A stretch of DNA of 64,000 nt from Desulfolinea sp964487745 (GTDB taxonomy: Bacteria; Chloroflexota; Anaerolineae; Anaerolineales; Villigracilaceae). How positions within the stretch are numbered: the first letter of the stretch is position 1; every line of letters starts with the position of its first letter. Below, piece after piece: positions 16,417 to 24,907 of the stretch. The notes beneath the pieces were generated by a model. The model did no database searches. It saw nothing but the letters and a program-made list of their open reading frames with translations, and was not told the DNA's origin. The translations under genes were made by a program, and so were the position numbers. The DNA lies in the NCBI GenBank assembly GCA_964487745.1, contig CAZASG010000006.1:1-64000 (forward strand), written 5' to 3'.

Positions 16417-17640
16417 ATGAAGAAGTCACTATTAGTACTGTTCAGCCTCGTGTTGGTATCTGCTTTTGTTCTCGCTGCCTGTGGCGGCGCTGCCCCCGCA
16501 GCTGAAGAACCGATGGCTGAAGAGCCCATGGAAGAAGAGCACGCTGAAGAGCCCATGGAAGTTGTTGAAGTAACTTTCTGGCACGCTTACGCGACCGGCT
16601 CCGCTGAAGAATCTGCCATGGCTGCTCTCCTTGAGCAGGCTGCTGTTGATATGCCCCAATACAAGATCAACGTTCTGCAGATCCCCTTCAATGACATCTA
16701 CAACAAATACCGCACCGATGTTGCTTCTGGCAGCGGCCCTGACATGTTCATTGCCCCCAATGACTCCCTGGGTGACGACGCTCGCGCCGGCTTGATCGCC
16801 GACATCACCGACCTTGCCGCTGGCAAGCTTGATGGCTACGCTCCCCTCTCCGTTGACGGCATGAGTGTTGATGGCGTTCTCTATGGTGTTCCTGAGTCCT
16901 TGAAAGCTGTTGCTTTCTGGTACAACACCGATATGCTTGACGCAGCCCCCGCAACCACCGATGAACTCAAAGCCCTCATGGAAGGTGGCACCCCGATCGC
17001 TCTCAGCTACGGCTGCTACCACCACTGGGGTTTCTTCGGCTCCTTCGGCGGCCAGATCTTCGATGACAGTTGGACCGTTGTTGCCGGTGACGGCGTTGCC
17101 GATGCCATGGGTTACTTGAACGATCTTTACCAGATCTCCGTTGCTAACAGCTGGCCGAAGAATGATGGCGATGGCTTGGCTCCCTTCACCGAAGGTACCG
17201 TTGCTGCTATCACCAATGGTAACTGGGCTATGGGCGACTACCAGGCCGCTCTTGGCGACAAATTGGCTGTTGCTCCGTTGCCCGCAGGCCCCGGTGGCGC
17301 TGCTAACCCGCTCCTCGGTGTTGATGGCTACTACTTCAACCCCAACAGCGCAAACCTTGAAGCAGCCCTCGAAGTTGCTCTCTACCTGACCAACGCTGAT
17401 GCCCAGACTCTGATGATGAACGATGCCGGTCACGTTCCTGCCCACACCGCCGTTGAAGTTACCGATCCTCTGATGCTCGGTCTCCTCGAAGGTTTCGGCA
17501 ATGCTTACGTCCGCCCGCAGGTTCCTGAATTGGGTCTTTACTGGTCCAACTTCTGTGGCACCGACCAGGTCTTCGAAGCTGGCACCCCCGCAGCTGACTG
17601 GGTCGCTGAAGCAACCACCAATGCTAACAAAGGCGAGTAA
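16417..17640 (+). CDS. Maltose/maltodextrin-type ABC transporter substrate-binding lipoprotein, 407 aa
   Basis: Family 1 (MalE-like) extracellular solute-binding protein. Signal peptide with lipobox VLAAC, then a linker of repeated EEPM units (about residues 30-48), likely a flexible acidic spacer. VTFWHAYATGSAEE, GSGPDMFIAPNDSLGD and VPESLKAVAFWYNTDML are MalE-family blocks. Strong ribosome site AGAAGGAG 8 nt upstream. Codons favour C- and T-ending synonyms, as expected of a highly expressed gene. Neighbours indicate alpha-glucan oligosaccharides as substrate. Confidence 0.88.
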   Translation: MKKSLLVLFSLVLVSAFVLAACGGAAPAAEEPMAEEPMEEEHAEEPMEVVEVTFWHAYATGSAEESAMAALLEQAAVDMPQYKINVLQIPFNDIYNKYRTDVASGSGPDMFIAPNDSLGDDARAGLIADITDLAAGKLDGYAPLSVDGMSVDGVLYGVPESLKAVAFWYNTDMLDAAPATTDELKALMEGGTPIALSYGCYHHWGFFGSFGGQIFDDSWTVVAGDGVADAMGYLNDLYQISVANSWPKNDGDGLAPFTEGTVAAITNGNWAMGDYQAALGDKLAVAPLPAGPGGAANPLLGVDGYYFNPNSANLEAALEVALYLTNADAQTLMMNDAGHVPAHTAVEVTDPLMLGLLEGFGNAYVRPQVPELGLYWSNFCGTDQVFEAGTPAADWVAEATTNANKGE

Positions 17641-17670
17641 TTCCTCTCCAAAAAGTTAGTTCGTAATACA

Positions 17671-17702
17671 ATAAGCGTGGGCGAATATTCGCCCACGCTT
17701 AT
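17671..17702 (+). promoter_or_regulatory. 32-bp perfect palindrome after the binding-protein gene
   Basis: ATAAGCGTGGGCGAAT followed by its exact inverted copy. No T-tract follows, so it resembles the stem-loops that protect the abundant binding-protein mRNA or reduce read-through into the permease genes. Confidence 0.65.
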
Positions 17703-17732
17703 CCTCTCTACCTTCTCGCGGAGGAACCCCTG

Positions 17733-18746
17733 ATGACAAAACCTGAAATAAAAGCGCATCGCTGGATTAAATTCCGTCGCTTTGCATTGCCCTACGTTTA
17801 TTTATTGCCTGCATTTATTGTGATGTCTATCATCACTTTTTATCCCCTTATTTATCAGGTCATCATTTCCTTTACAGATTTTCAGCTCAAAGACCTTATG
17901 TTCGGCTTGGATTCGCCAAACTTGAACCAGGTTGGTCTCCAGAACTATATCAACATCTTCACGAACGCCTTACCAGTTCAAAACTTTGAGTTCTTCCGCA
18001 TTCTCACTTATAACTTCTGGTGGGCACTCTCCAATGTTGCCTTGCACGTCCCCGCAGGAATTTTGATCGCTGTCTTGCTGAATGTGCAAGGATTATGGGG
18101 CAAACGCATTTATCGCGCCATCTATGTTATGCCTATCGTTGTTCCTCCCCTTGTCGTGGCCACCGTTTGGCGGAATATCTTCCATGAACAGTATGGCGCG
18201 ATGAATCAATTCCTGACCGCCGTCACACAATTTTTTGGCGCAACTGATCCAGTACGGCTACGTTGGCTGGAGGAATTTGCCCCACCGATCGCATGGCTTT
18301 TACCTAACGCACCTTTGACGCTTGCCTACTACGCGATGATGATCGCCAATTTCTGGCTGGGGTGGCCCTTTATGACTCTTGTCGCAACCGGCGCTCTGCA
18401 AAGTATTCCTAAGGATCTTTACGAGGCTGCCTCTATTGACGGGGCATCCAGCACACAACAGTTTTGGAATATCACGGTACCACTGCTCAGGGTGGCAATG
18501 ATCCCGGCGGCTGTGTACGGTTTTACGCTCTCATTCAACCTTTTCAATTTCGTCTTCTTCATGACCGGTGGTGGCCCCGCTCGCTCGACAGAGATCCTGG
18601 TCACCTTTGCTTATGATCTTGTCCGCAACCTGAATCTCTTCGGTGTTGCCGCCGCATTTGCCGTGATCATTTTCTTCGTTGCGCTCGTTGTATTCCTAAT
18701 CACCAATCGCATTACACGCGCAACCGAATCATATACGGAGTTATAA
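17733..18746 (+). CDS. ABC sugar transporter permease (MalF-like), 337 aa
   Basis: Six to seven hydrophobic helices and the EAA loop DLYEAASIDGASSTQQFWNI about 75 residues before the C-terminus, the contact site for the ATPase. Partner of the downstream permease gene, whose start lies 1 nt after this stop. Ribosome site GCGGAGG precedes the ATG. Lacks the large periplasmic loop of enterobacterial MalF, as usual in non-enteric maltodextrin systems. Confidence 0.9.
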   Translation: MTKPEIKAHRWIKFRRFALPYVYLLPAFIVMSIITFYPLIYQVIISFTDFQLKDLMFGLDSPNLNQVGLQNYINIFTNALPVQNFEFFRILTYNFWWALSNVALHVPAGILIAVLLNVQGLWGKRIYRAIYVMPIVVPPLVVATVWRNIFHEQYGAMNQFLTAVTQFFGATDPVRLRWLEEFAPPIAWLLPNAPLTLAYYAMMIANFWLGWPFMTLVATGALQSIPKDLYEAASIDGASSTQQFWNITVPLLRVAMIPAAVYGFTLSFNLFNFVFFMTGGGPARSTEILVTFAYDLVRNLNLFGVAAAFAVIIFFVALVVFLITNRITRATESYTEL

Positions 18747-18747
18747 G

Positions 18748-19749
18748 ATGACAACGCCAAAGAAAAAGCAAAACTTTATCTTCCGCATTTTGAACCTTAA
18801 TACCTCTACTGAAGTTAGCGGACGCGATTTTCCTCTTTGGAAGCAGTTACTCTACCAATTGCTGGCTCTCCTTATTGCTATCAGCGTGATGTTCCCGATC
18901 ATGTACATCATCACGATGTCCTTCAGCTCACAAACAACCCGCCCCTCCAGCCTGCAACTTTTCCCCAAAGAGATATCTTTTGTAGCCTATAAACAGGTTC
19001 TCGATTATCCTACAGCCAACCCCGTCAGCTTTATCGAATTGCTAAAGAATAGTGTCTTCCTCTCTTTTAGCGTTGGCTTTTTGGCGGTTCTGATCGCGGT
19101 CTCTGCGGCCTACGCCTTCTCGCGTTTCAAGTTCCAATTGCGCCAGGTCTTGATGATCATGGTCTTCATCCCGCTTCTAATGCCTGCTATCGGTTTAGCA
19201 ACACCACTCTTTCTTCTTCTTAACAATTTCCGCATCTTTGAATGTGCAGAAGGTGTTACGGCTATTGCTCCCTTTACAATGTGTGATGGAACAGGGAAGC
19301 TGATATTCAATCTACGCGATTCCCTCTATGGGGTGGGAATCTCCATGATCGCCGGTGCGCTACCCTTTGCCGTCTGGAATTTGAAAGGCTACATTGATAC
19401 CATTCCACACGAACTGGAAGAAGCTGCCATGATCGATGGTGCCGACCCCAACCAGATCTTCTTTCGCATTGTTCTCCCCCTCGCAATGCCCCAACTTGCT
19501 GTTACTTTCTTCATTGGTTTCATCGGGCATTGGCAGGAATTCGCCTTCCCCTGGCTCTTCCTGACCCAACCTGAAAACTACACCCTCTCCATGGCTCTCT
19601 ATAATATGACCGGTCAATATGCCAATAGCATTCCCTGGAATCGCTTTGCAGCCATGGCGGTGATCGTCGCCTTACCGGTTGCGGTCATCTATATTGCCTT
19701 GCAAAAGCAGATCATCGGTGGTCTTACCGCAGGCAGCGTCAAAGGCTAG
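18748..19749 (+). CDS. ABC sugar transporter permease (MalG-like), 333 aa
   Basis: Six helices with an EAA loop LEEAAMIDGADPNQIFFRI. YAFSRFKFQLRQVLMIM and the C-terminal QKQIIGGLTAGSVKG are typical MalG endings. A 40-residue loop with two Cys residues (about 162-182, FECAEG ... TMCDG) lies between helices and is unusual; a disulfide is possible. Starts 1 nt after the MalF-like stop. No ATPase gene follows, so the pair must use a shared ATPase encoded elsewhere. Confidence 0.9.
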   Translation: MTTPKKKQNFIFRILNLNTSTEVSGRDFPLWKQLLYQLLALLIAISVMFPIMYIITMSFSSQTTRPSSLQLFPKEISFVAYKQVLDYPTANPVSFIELLKNSVFLSFSVGFLAVLIAVSAAYAFSRFKFQLRQVLMIMVFIPLLMPAIGLATPLFLLLNNFRIFECAEGVTAIAPFTMCDGTGKLIFNLRDSLYGVGISMIAGALPFAVWNLKGYIDTIPHELEEAAMIDGADPNQIFFRIVLPLAMPQLAVTFFIGFIGHWQEFAFPWLFLTQPENYTLSMALYNMTGQYANSIPWNRFAAMAVIVALPVAVIYIALQKQIIGGLTAGSVKG

Positions 19750-19763
19750 ACCGTTTTCTTCTT

Positions 19764-19816
19764 AGCCGCGAAGTGAGTGGAACTTTCCCCCAACCACTAC
19801 TTCGCGGCTTTTTGTT
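19764..19816 (+). terminator. Terminator after the ABC transporter operon
   Basis: Arms AGCCGCGAAGT / ACTTCGCGGCT with inner pairing (AGTGG / CCACT), then TTTTTGTTT. Confidence 0.85.
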
Positions 19817-19842
19817 TACCTATTTTCAGAAAAGGAATATTC

Positions 19843-21327
19843 ATGGTCAACACACCCGAATGGGTTAAACACGCGGTTTTTTATCAAATATTTCCAGATC
19901 GTTTCGCCCGCGTCCCGCAGCCCGGCGACGAAGGACTTAATCTTGAAAGCTGGGAAAGCGAACCAACCGTCTTTGGATTCAAGGGCGGTAATCTCTATGG
20001 CGTCATCGAAAAGCTCGATTATCTGCAAAACCTAGGTATCACTGCCATTTACTTCAATCCCCTCTTTGCTTCGCCCGCCAACCACCGCTACCACACTTAC
20101 GATTATTACAACGTCGATCCGCTTTTGGGCGGTAACGAAGCCTTGCGTCAGCTCCTCGATGAAGCCCACGAACGGGATATTCGCATCGTGCTGGATGGCG
20201 TTTTCAATCACGCCAGTCGCGGGTTTTGGCAATTCAACCACACCCTCGAGAACGGGGCATCTTCCCCCTATGTGGATTGGTTCCACTTTGACAAAGATCG
20301 CCTCTATGGGAAGCGCCCGTGGGGCGCGTATCCGAACGCGGAGGAGGAACTTGCCCTCGCTAGTGGACAAGATGCCAAAACCGCAATTGGATATCATGCC
20401 TGGTGGAACCTACCAGCCTTACCCAAACTGAACACCGACATCCCCGCAGTTCGTGATTTTCTCTTCGATATCGCCGAATACTGGATCAAATTTGGTGTCG
20501 ATGGCTGGCGGTTGGACGTTGCCACCGAAATCGACGATGATTCCTTCTGGCAGGAATTCCGCGACCGCGTAAAAGCTATCAACCCCGAAGCCTATATCGT
20601 CGGCGAGATCTGGCATGAATCCAAGCGCTGGCTGCAGGGCGATCAATTCGATGCCGTGATGAATTACCCCGTTACAGTGGCAGCATTAGGCTTCTTCGCC
20701 AAAGATCACCTTGACCTCGACGAACTCAAGAATGCAGGGGGATATGAAGGCAAAGTCCGTCCCATCGACGGAGTGGAATTCGCCCGCCAGATCGATGAAA
20801 TTCTCGGCTGGTACGATCCTGCCATCACACAGGTGCAAATGAATCTGCTCGGCAGTCATGATACGCCACGCCTGCTGACCTGCGTAAGTAACGATAGAGC
20901 GTCATTTGAGTTGGCCTACCTTTTCCTCTTTACCTATCCCGGCGCACCAACCATCTACTATGGCGATGAGGTCGGGATCAACGGGGCACATGATCCCTAT
21001 TGTCGTAAATCCTTTATTTGGGATGAAAGCACCTGGGACAGGGATTATCTTGCCTACGCAAAAGCCTGCATTGCCCTGCGGAAAGCTCATCCAGCACTAC
21101 GGACGGGTGAATTCCGCGCCCTGCATGTGGACGAGGAGACCTATGCTTTCGAACGTGCGTTGGATGGTAAGCGCCTGATCGTTGCCCTGAATACTGCCGA
21201 GGAACCACGCACCTTTTCTCTCCCAAGTGTTAGCGAGAGTCTCTTCGGCACTGCGCAGATCGTTCACAATGGGGAGCAGGCTGAGGTCGCGGTCGGCGCG
21301 CGACAAGGTGTTGTCTTGAAAGGGTGA
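19843..21327 (+). CDS. Cytosolic GH13 alpha-glucan hydrolase (neopullulanase/cyclomaltodextrinase type), 494 aa
   Basis: (beta/alpha)8-barrel alpha-amylase family enzyme acting on maltodextrin-type alpha-glucans. The four GH13 regions are visible: DGVFNHAS (I), GWRLDVATE with the nucleophile Asp (II), GEIWHES with the acid/base Glu (III) and LLGSHDTPR (IV). No signal peptide, so it probably acts on imported dextrins. It lacks the long N-terminal starch-binding domain of classical neopullulanases. The start at 19843 follows AAAGGAATATTC. An upstream in-frame start overlaps the terminator and is rejected. Confidence 0.88.
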   Translation: MVNTPEWVKHAVFYQIFPDRFARVPQPGDEGLNLESWESEPTVFGFKGGNLYGVIEKLDYLQNLGITAIYFNPLFASPANHRYHTYDYYNVDPLLGGNEALRQLLDEAHERDIRIVLDGVFNHASRGFWQFNHTLENGASSPYVDWFHFDKDRLYGKRPWGAYPNAEEELALASGQDAKTAIGYHAWWNLPALPKLNTDIPAVRDFLFDIAEYWIKFGVDGWRLDVATEIDDDSFWQEFRDRVKAINPEAYIVGEIWHESKRWLQGDQFDAVMNYPVTVAALGFFAKDHLDLDELKNAGGYEGKVRPIDGVEFARQIDEILGWYDPAITQVQMNLLGSHDTPRLLTCVSNDRASFELAYLFLFTYPGAPTIYYGDEVGINGAHDPYCRKSFIWDESTWDRDYLAYAKACIALRKAHPALRTGEFRALHVDEETYAFERALDGKRLIVALNTAEEPRTFSLPSVSESLFGTAQIVHNGEQAEVAVGARQGVVLKG

Positions 21328-21331
21328 TGAA

Positions 21332-22876
21332 ATGAAACGTATTGTTCTTCTTTTTCTGCTGATCACGGTCGCCTGCACACCTGCCGCTATCCAACCAACG
21401 TCTACGTCCATCCCGATAGAGCCGACGATTGCTCCCGAATCAACTGATTGGTGGGAAGACGCCATTTTTTACGAGATATTCGTGCGCAGTTTTTACGATA
21501 GCGATGGCAACGGGATCGGGGATTTCAATGGCATCACCGCCAAGCTGGATTATCTTGAAGAACTGGGGGTGAACGCCATCTGGCTGATGCCTATTCACCC
21601 TTCGCCTTCCTATCACGGCTACGATGTGATCAATTATTACGCCGTCAATCATGAGTATGGCACGATGGAAGATTTTGTGCGCCTGCTGGATGAAGCCCAT
21701 AAACGGGATATGCGCATCATCATCGATCTGGTGCTGAACCATACATCCAGCCAACATCCCTTCTTTGTGGATGCCAACAACAATCCCGATTCTCTCTATC
21801 GTGATTGGTATATCTGGGAGAATGAGTATCCTGGCTGGGGCGGAAATCTTTGGCATGATGGAAATCATGGAATGTATTACGGGCTCTTTTGGGGCGGCAT
21901 GCCTGACCTGAATTATCGCAACCCCGAAGTGACTGAACAGATGGATAAGGTTGCCCGCTACTGGCTGGACGAGATCGGCGTGGACGGTTTTCGGCTGGAT
22001 GCCATCAAGCACCTGATCGAGGAAGGCGACATTACGGAGAATACCGAAGCCACACACGCCTGGTTGGCAGATTTTTATCAGGGCTATAAAAGCGAAAACG
22101 AAGAAACCTATGTGGTTGGCGAAGTCTTCGGCGCGGGCGGTTTTATTGCCAGTACCTATGCAGAGCAGATGGACCATCTTTTCAACTTTGAGCTGGCATC
22201 GGGATTTGTGAACTCTGCAAATGGGGGCTCGAATACGGGTATCAACAGCGCCTTCCATTTCACACTGGAGGATATGCCCACTGGTGACTACGCCACTTTC
22301 CTGACCAATCACGACCAGAATCGTGCGATGAGCGTTTTTTACAACAAGACCAGCAAAGCCAAGGTTGCCGCATCTATGCTGCTGACTTCACCGGGGACGC
22401 CCTTTATCTACTATGGAGAGGAGATCGGCATGTTGGGACAAAAACCGGATGAAGATATCCGTCTGCCCATGCAGTGGACGGCGGAGAAAAACGCAGGCTT
22501 CACCAGCGGAACGCCCTGGCGCGGTGTTCATGAAAATTACACAACGGTCAATGTTGCGGCGCAAAATGATGATAATGCATCCCTGCTCAATCATTATCGA
22601 ACGCTGATCGCACTTCGAAAGGAATATCCCGCCCTGCGTACCGGCAAGACAGAGATCCTTGACCCAGGCACAAATGCTCTTTACGCTGCCCTGCGTACGC
22701 TTGGGGAAGAAAAGATTCTCATCATTGTCAATCTGACAGATGAATCGGTTAGCGACTATCACGTAGAGATAGCCAACAAGCAAGATGTACTATTTCCTGT
22801 GAAGAAGCAGTTCAACTTCGAGCTAGGTAGTGCCATCCCCCCTTACGAAACGATCATTCTCAAACTAACCAATTAG
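21332..22876 (+). CDS. Secreted lipoprotein alpha-amylase (GH13), 514 aa
   Basis: N-terminal signal peptide with lipobox ITVAC, followed by a Thr/Ser/Pro-rich linker, so it is anchored outside the cell. GH13 regions: DLVLNHTS, GFRLDAIKH, VVGEVFG and LTNHDQNR. GDGNGIGDFNGI-like SDGNGIGDFNGITAKLDYL near residue 55 is the calcium-binding/N-terminal barrel signature of alpha-amylases. Begins 5 nt after the preceding gene. It likely degrades extracellular starch into the dextrins taken up by the ABC importer upstream. Confidence 0.9.
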   Translation: MKRIVLLFLLITVACTPAAIQPTSTSIPIEPTIAPESTDWWEDAIFYEIFVRSFYDSDGNGIGDFNGITAKLDYLEELGVNAIWLMPIHPSPSYHGYDVINYYAVNHEYGTMEDFVRLLDEAHKRDMRIIIDLVLNHTSSQHPFFVDANNNPDSLYRDWYIWENEYPGWGGNLWHDGNHGMYYGLFWGGMPDLNYRNPEVTEQMDKVARYWLDEIGVDGFRLDAIKHLIEEGDITENTEATHAWLADFYQGYKSENEETYVVGEVFGAGGFIASTYAEQMDHLFNFELASGFVNSANGGSNTGINSAFHFTLEDMPTGDYATFLTNHDQNRAMSVFYNKTSKAKVAASMLLTSPGTPFIYYGEEIGMLGQKPDEDIRLPMQWTAEKNAGFTSGTPWRGVHENYTTVNVAAQNDDNASLLNHYRTLIALRKEYPALRTGKTEILDPGTNALYAALRTLGEEKILIIVNLTDESVSDYHVEIANKQDVLFPVKKQFNFELGSAIPPYETIILKLTN

Positions 22877-22888
22877 CTTAAAAGAAAA

Positions 22889-22925
22889 CTCCCCCGCATC
22901 AACAAAGCGGGGGAGAGCCTTCTTC
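22889..22925. terminator. Bidirectional terminator between amylase and pilin genes
   Basis: 9-bp perfect arms CTCCCCCGC / GCGGGGGAG, 9-nt loop. T-rich on the plus side and (as TTTTCTTTT) on the minus side, so it can serve both converging genes. Confidence 0.78.
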
Positions 22926-22937
22926 TTTCTGCTAACT

Positions 22938-23114
22938 CTAAACAATCTGCCAAAAACTGGTTAATGCTTCCAATTCTGTATTGACATTTGTGAACATATT
23001 ACCGACAGTAGGACCAAGGGCTGAAATGGCTGCAATCACAACGATCACGACAAGAACAAGAATAAAGGCATATTCAACTAAACCCTGCCCGCTTTCGGCT
23101 TTATAAGCTTTCAC
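22938..23114 (-). CDS. Flp-type (type IVb) pilin, 58 aa
   Basis: A small gene read directly from the sequence. The processing and hydrophobic region is the signature of Flp pilins: short basic leader MKAYKAESG, then QGLVEYAFILVLVVIVVIA as the assembly helix, with the conserved Glu five residues after the expected Gly cleavage. Starts with GTG, preceded by GAGGAGG 8 nt upstream. The short C-terminal part ends in SFWQIV. No tad secretion genes lie nearby, so the assembly machinery must be encoded elsewhere. Confidence 0.88.
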   Translation of the reverse strand: MKAYKAESGQGLVEYAFILVLVVIVVIAAISALGPTVGNMFTNVNTELEALTSFWQIV

Positions 23115-23192
23115 TTAAATGACCTCCTCTATTGAAAATCTATGTAAAAGTACAGAAAGATAATTTCAGTTTAGCGGATTGGGTTCAAAAAG

Positions 23193-23861
23193 TCAATCAG
23201 ATACTTCTTGTCCGTATTTGCAAAGATTAAGCAGGGGGCAATTCTCGCAATCTGTTTTGCGCGCTTTGCAGATCTCACGTCCCAAACGGATAATATTCAA
23301 ATGCCCGGCATAGTAAGTCTCAGGCGGGAAAACGCTCTCCAGATATGGGTGCGCCTGCTCAACAGTCATCTTCTCAGGGCGTAAACCGATCCTGCCGGTG
23401 ACACGGTAGATATGCGTATCTACAGGGAAAGATGGCATCCCTAGTGAGAAGAGTAAAACAATCGCGGCTGTTTTCGGTCCCACGCCCTTGAATTTCGTCA
23501 ACCAGGCGTGCGCTTCTTCGATCGGCATTTCCTTCAAAAATTCGATATTCAGTTCTCCACGCTCATCACTGATCTGACGCAGCACCTTCTGAATACGTGG
23601 GCCTTTCTGGTTTGCCAATCCTGCTATGCGAACAGCTTCGATCACTTCATCTTCCGGGGCATCACGCACCTCCTCCCAGGTTGGGAATTTGGCATGTAAT
23701 TTATCAAAGCCACGATCTCGATTTACATCGTTTGTGTTCTGCGACAGGATCGTCGAAACCAATTCATCGATCCCCGGTAAGGGATTTCGCCAAATCGGCT
23801 CCCCGAACTTTACCATCAAACGTTCATGTACTTCCAAAGCTTTCTTTTTGATCTCTTCCAT
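23193..23861 (-). CDS. nth: Endonuclease III (DNA glycosylase/AP lyase), 222 aa
   Basis: Removes oxidised pyrimidines in base excision repair. Contains the helix-hairpin-helix FKGVGPKTAAIVL with the catalytic Lys, the Asp in FPVDTHIYRV, and the [4Fe-4S] cluster in C-X6-C-X2-C-X5-C form (C-KARKTD-C-EN-C-PLLNL-C). LSQNTNDVNRDRGFDKL is the N-terminal substrate-contact helix. Full length. Ends the minus-strand gene group that starts with the histidine kinase. Confidence 0.92.
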   Translation of the reverse strand: MEEIKKKALEVHERLMVKFGEPIWRNPLPGIDELVSTILSQNTNDVNRDRGFDKLHAKFPTWEEVRDAPEDEVIEAVRIAGLANQKGPRIQKVLRQISDERGELNIEFLKEMPIEEAHAWLTKFKGVGPKTAAIVLLFSLGMPSFPVDTHIYRVTGRIGLRPEKMTVEQAHPYLESVFPPETYYAGHLNIIRLGREICKARKTDCENCPLLNLCKYGQEVSD

Positions 23862-23863
23862 TT

Positions 23864-24904
23864 TTATCTTTCCAATTCAAAAATCGTGCGACTTTCGCCT
23901 ACAGGCAATTTCCGCCAATTATATATCGTCTGCACTGGGGCAAAGTCTGCCAACTCAGCAAGTTCAATAACGTTCAGAAAATCTAGTTGACGCAGGATCT
24001 CAACCATCATCGCGGTACGGACCTTTTCATGCGGGTCTCCGTCGGATATTTTTAACGCGATCCCAACGCCTTTTGAACCTACTATCGTTAAATTGGGCAG
24101 GGTGCCCAAAGCCTGATAACCCTCTGCACCCGTCTTCGAGACAAAACGTCCACGCCCCACCTGCATGATTCGCGTATCGAAACGCCCAAATCCGCTCACG
24201 TACTCGGGATGTCCCGCCATCGCTGCGCTAATAGTCTTGCAGGCATCTGCCCGCTTTTCCGATAGATCGCGTGGATCACAGAGACGGGCAAATCCGAGCG
24301 CCGTTTTGTAAAGCGGAATAGCGAAATTCGGTGCAGAGCAGCCATCGGTGCCGAGCTTTATCTTAGCGGGATCAACTTGACACATGTCCGCAAAGGCTTG
24401 CAAAATATCCTTTTGGATGGGGTGCTCAGTATCGAGATAATTCTCGAGGGGCAAGCCGCGCATTTTTGCGTGGGCGAGCATCCCGCTATGTTTGCCAGAA
24501 CAATTATGCCGAATGGGTGTAGGTGTCTTGCCCTCAGCGATCAATCGTTCTGTAGTGGATTTATCTAAAGGCGGGTGCGAGCCGCATTGGAGGTGACCCT
24601 CATCCACACCGACTTTTGCCTGGATTTCCCCTACTGTTTGGGCGTGCAGGTCGGTCCCTCCGTGCGAGGCGCAGATCTGCGATATTTCGTGCGGTAGCAA
24701 GCCAAACTCACGTACGCCGCCGCGCTCGACAAAGGGGATTGCCTGAAAAGGTTTGGCAGCGGAACGGAGGAAGGTCACTTGTTGGGGGTTGCCAACCCAG
24801 GCGAGCAATCTTCCCGAAGAATCAACAACGGCCGCCGCTCCATAATGAAGCGATTCGACCGTTGTTCCGCGCGTTCGTTCCAGCACTGGTATGTAACTGG
24901 TCAT
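23864..24904 (-). CDS. L-asparaginase II family (PF06089-type), 346 aa
   Basis: Unrelated in fold to classical asparaginase I/II. Blocks VTFLRSAAKPFQAIPFVERG, RHNCSGKHSGMLAHA and LGTDGCSAPNFAIPL are characteristic of this family. Stands 2 nt from nth and 3 nt after the metallo-beta-lactamase-fold gene, so it belongs to one compact transcription unit. Converts asparagine to aspartate, presumably in the cytosol, as no signal peptide is present. Confidence 0.87.
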   Translation of the reverse strand: MTSYIPVLERTRGTTVESLHYGAAAVVDSSGRLLAWVGNPQQVTFLRSAAKPFQAIPFVERGGVREFGLLPHEISQICASHGGTDLHAQTVGEIQAKVGVDEGHLQCGSHPPLDKSTTERLIAEGKTPTPIRHNCSGKHSGMLAHAKMRGLPLENYLDTEHPIQKDILQAFADMCQVDPAKIKLGTDGCSAPNFAIPLYKTALGFARLCDPRDLSEKRADACKTISAAMAGHPEYVSGFGRFDTRIMQVGRGRFVSKTGAEGYQALGTLPNLTIVGSKGVGIALKISDGDPHEKVRTAMMVEILRQLDFLNVIELAELADFAPVQTIYNWRKLPVGESRTIFELER

Positions 24905-24907
24905 GGA

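Noticed and set aside
16432..17445. Long open frame (337 codons) on the minus strand opposite the MalE-like gene
   Set aside because: It is fully antisense to a clear binding-protein gene; codon bias of that gene creates the open frame. No ribosome site or family similarity.
21440..22312. 290-codon frame on the minus strand within the secreted amylase
   Set aside because: Antisense to the GH13 motifs; no signal, no domain.
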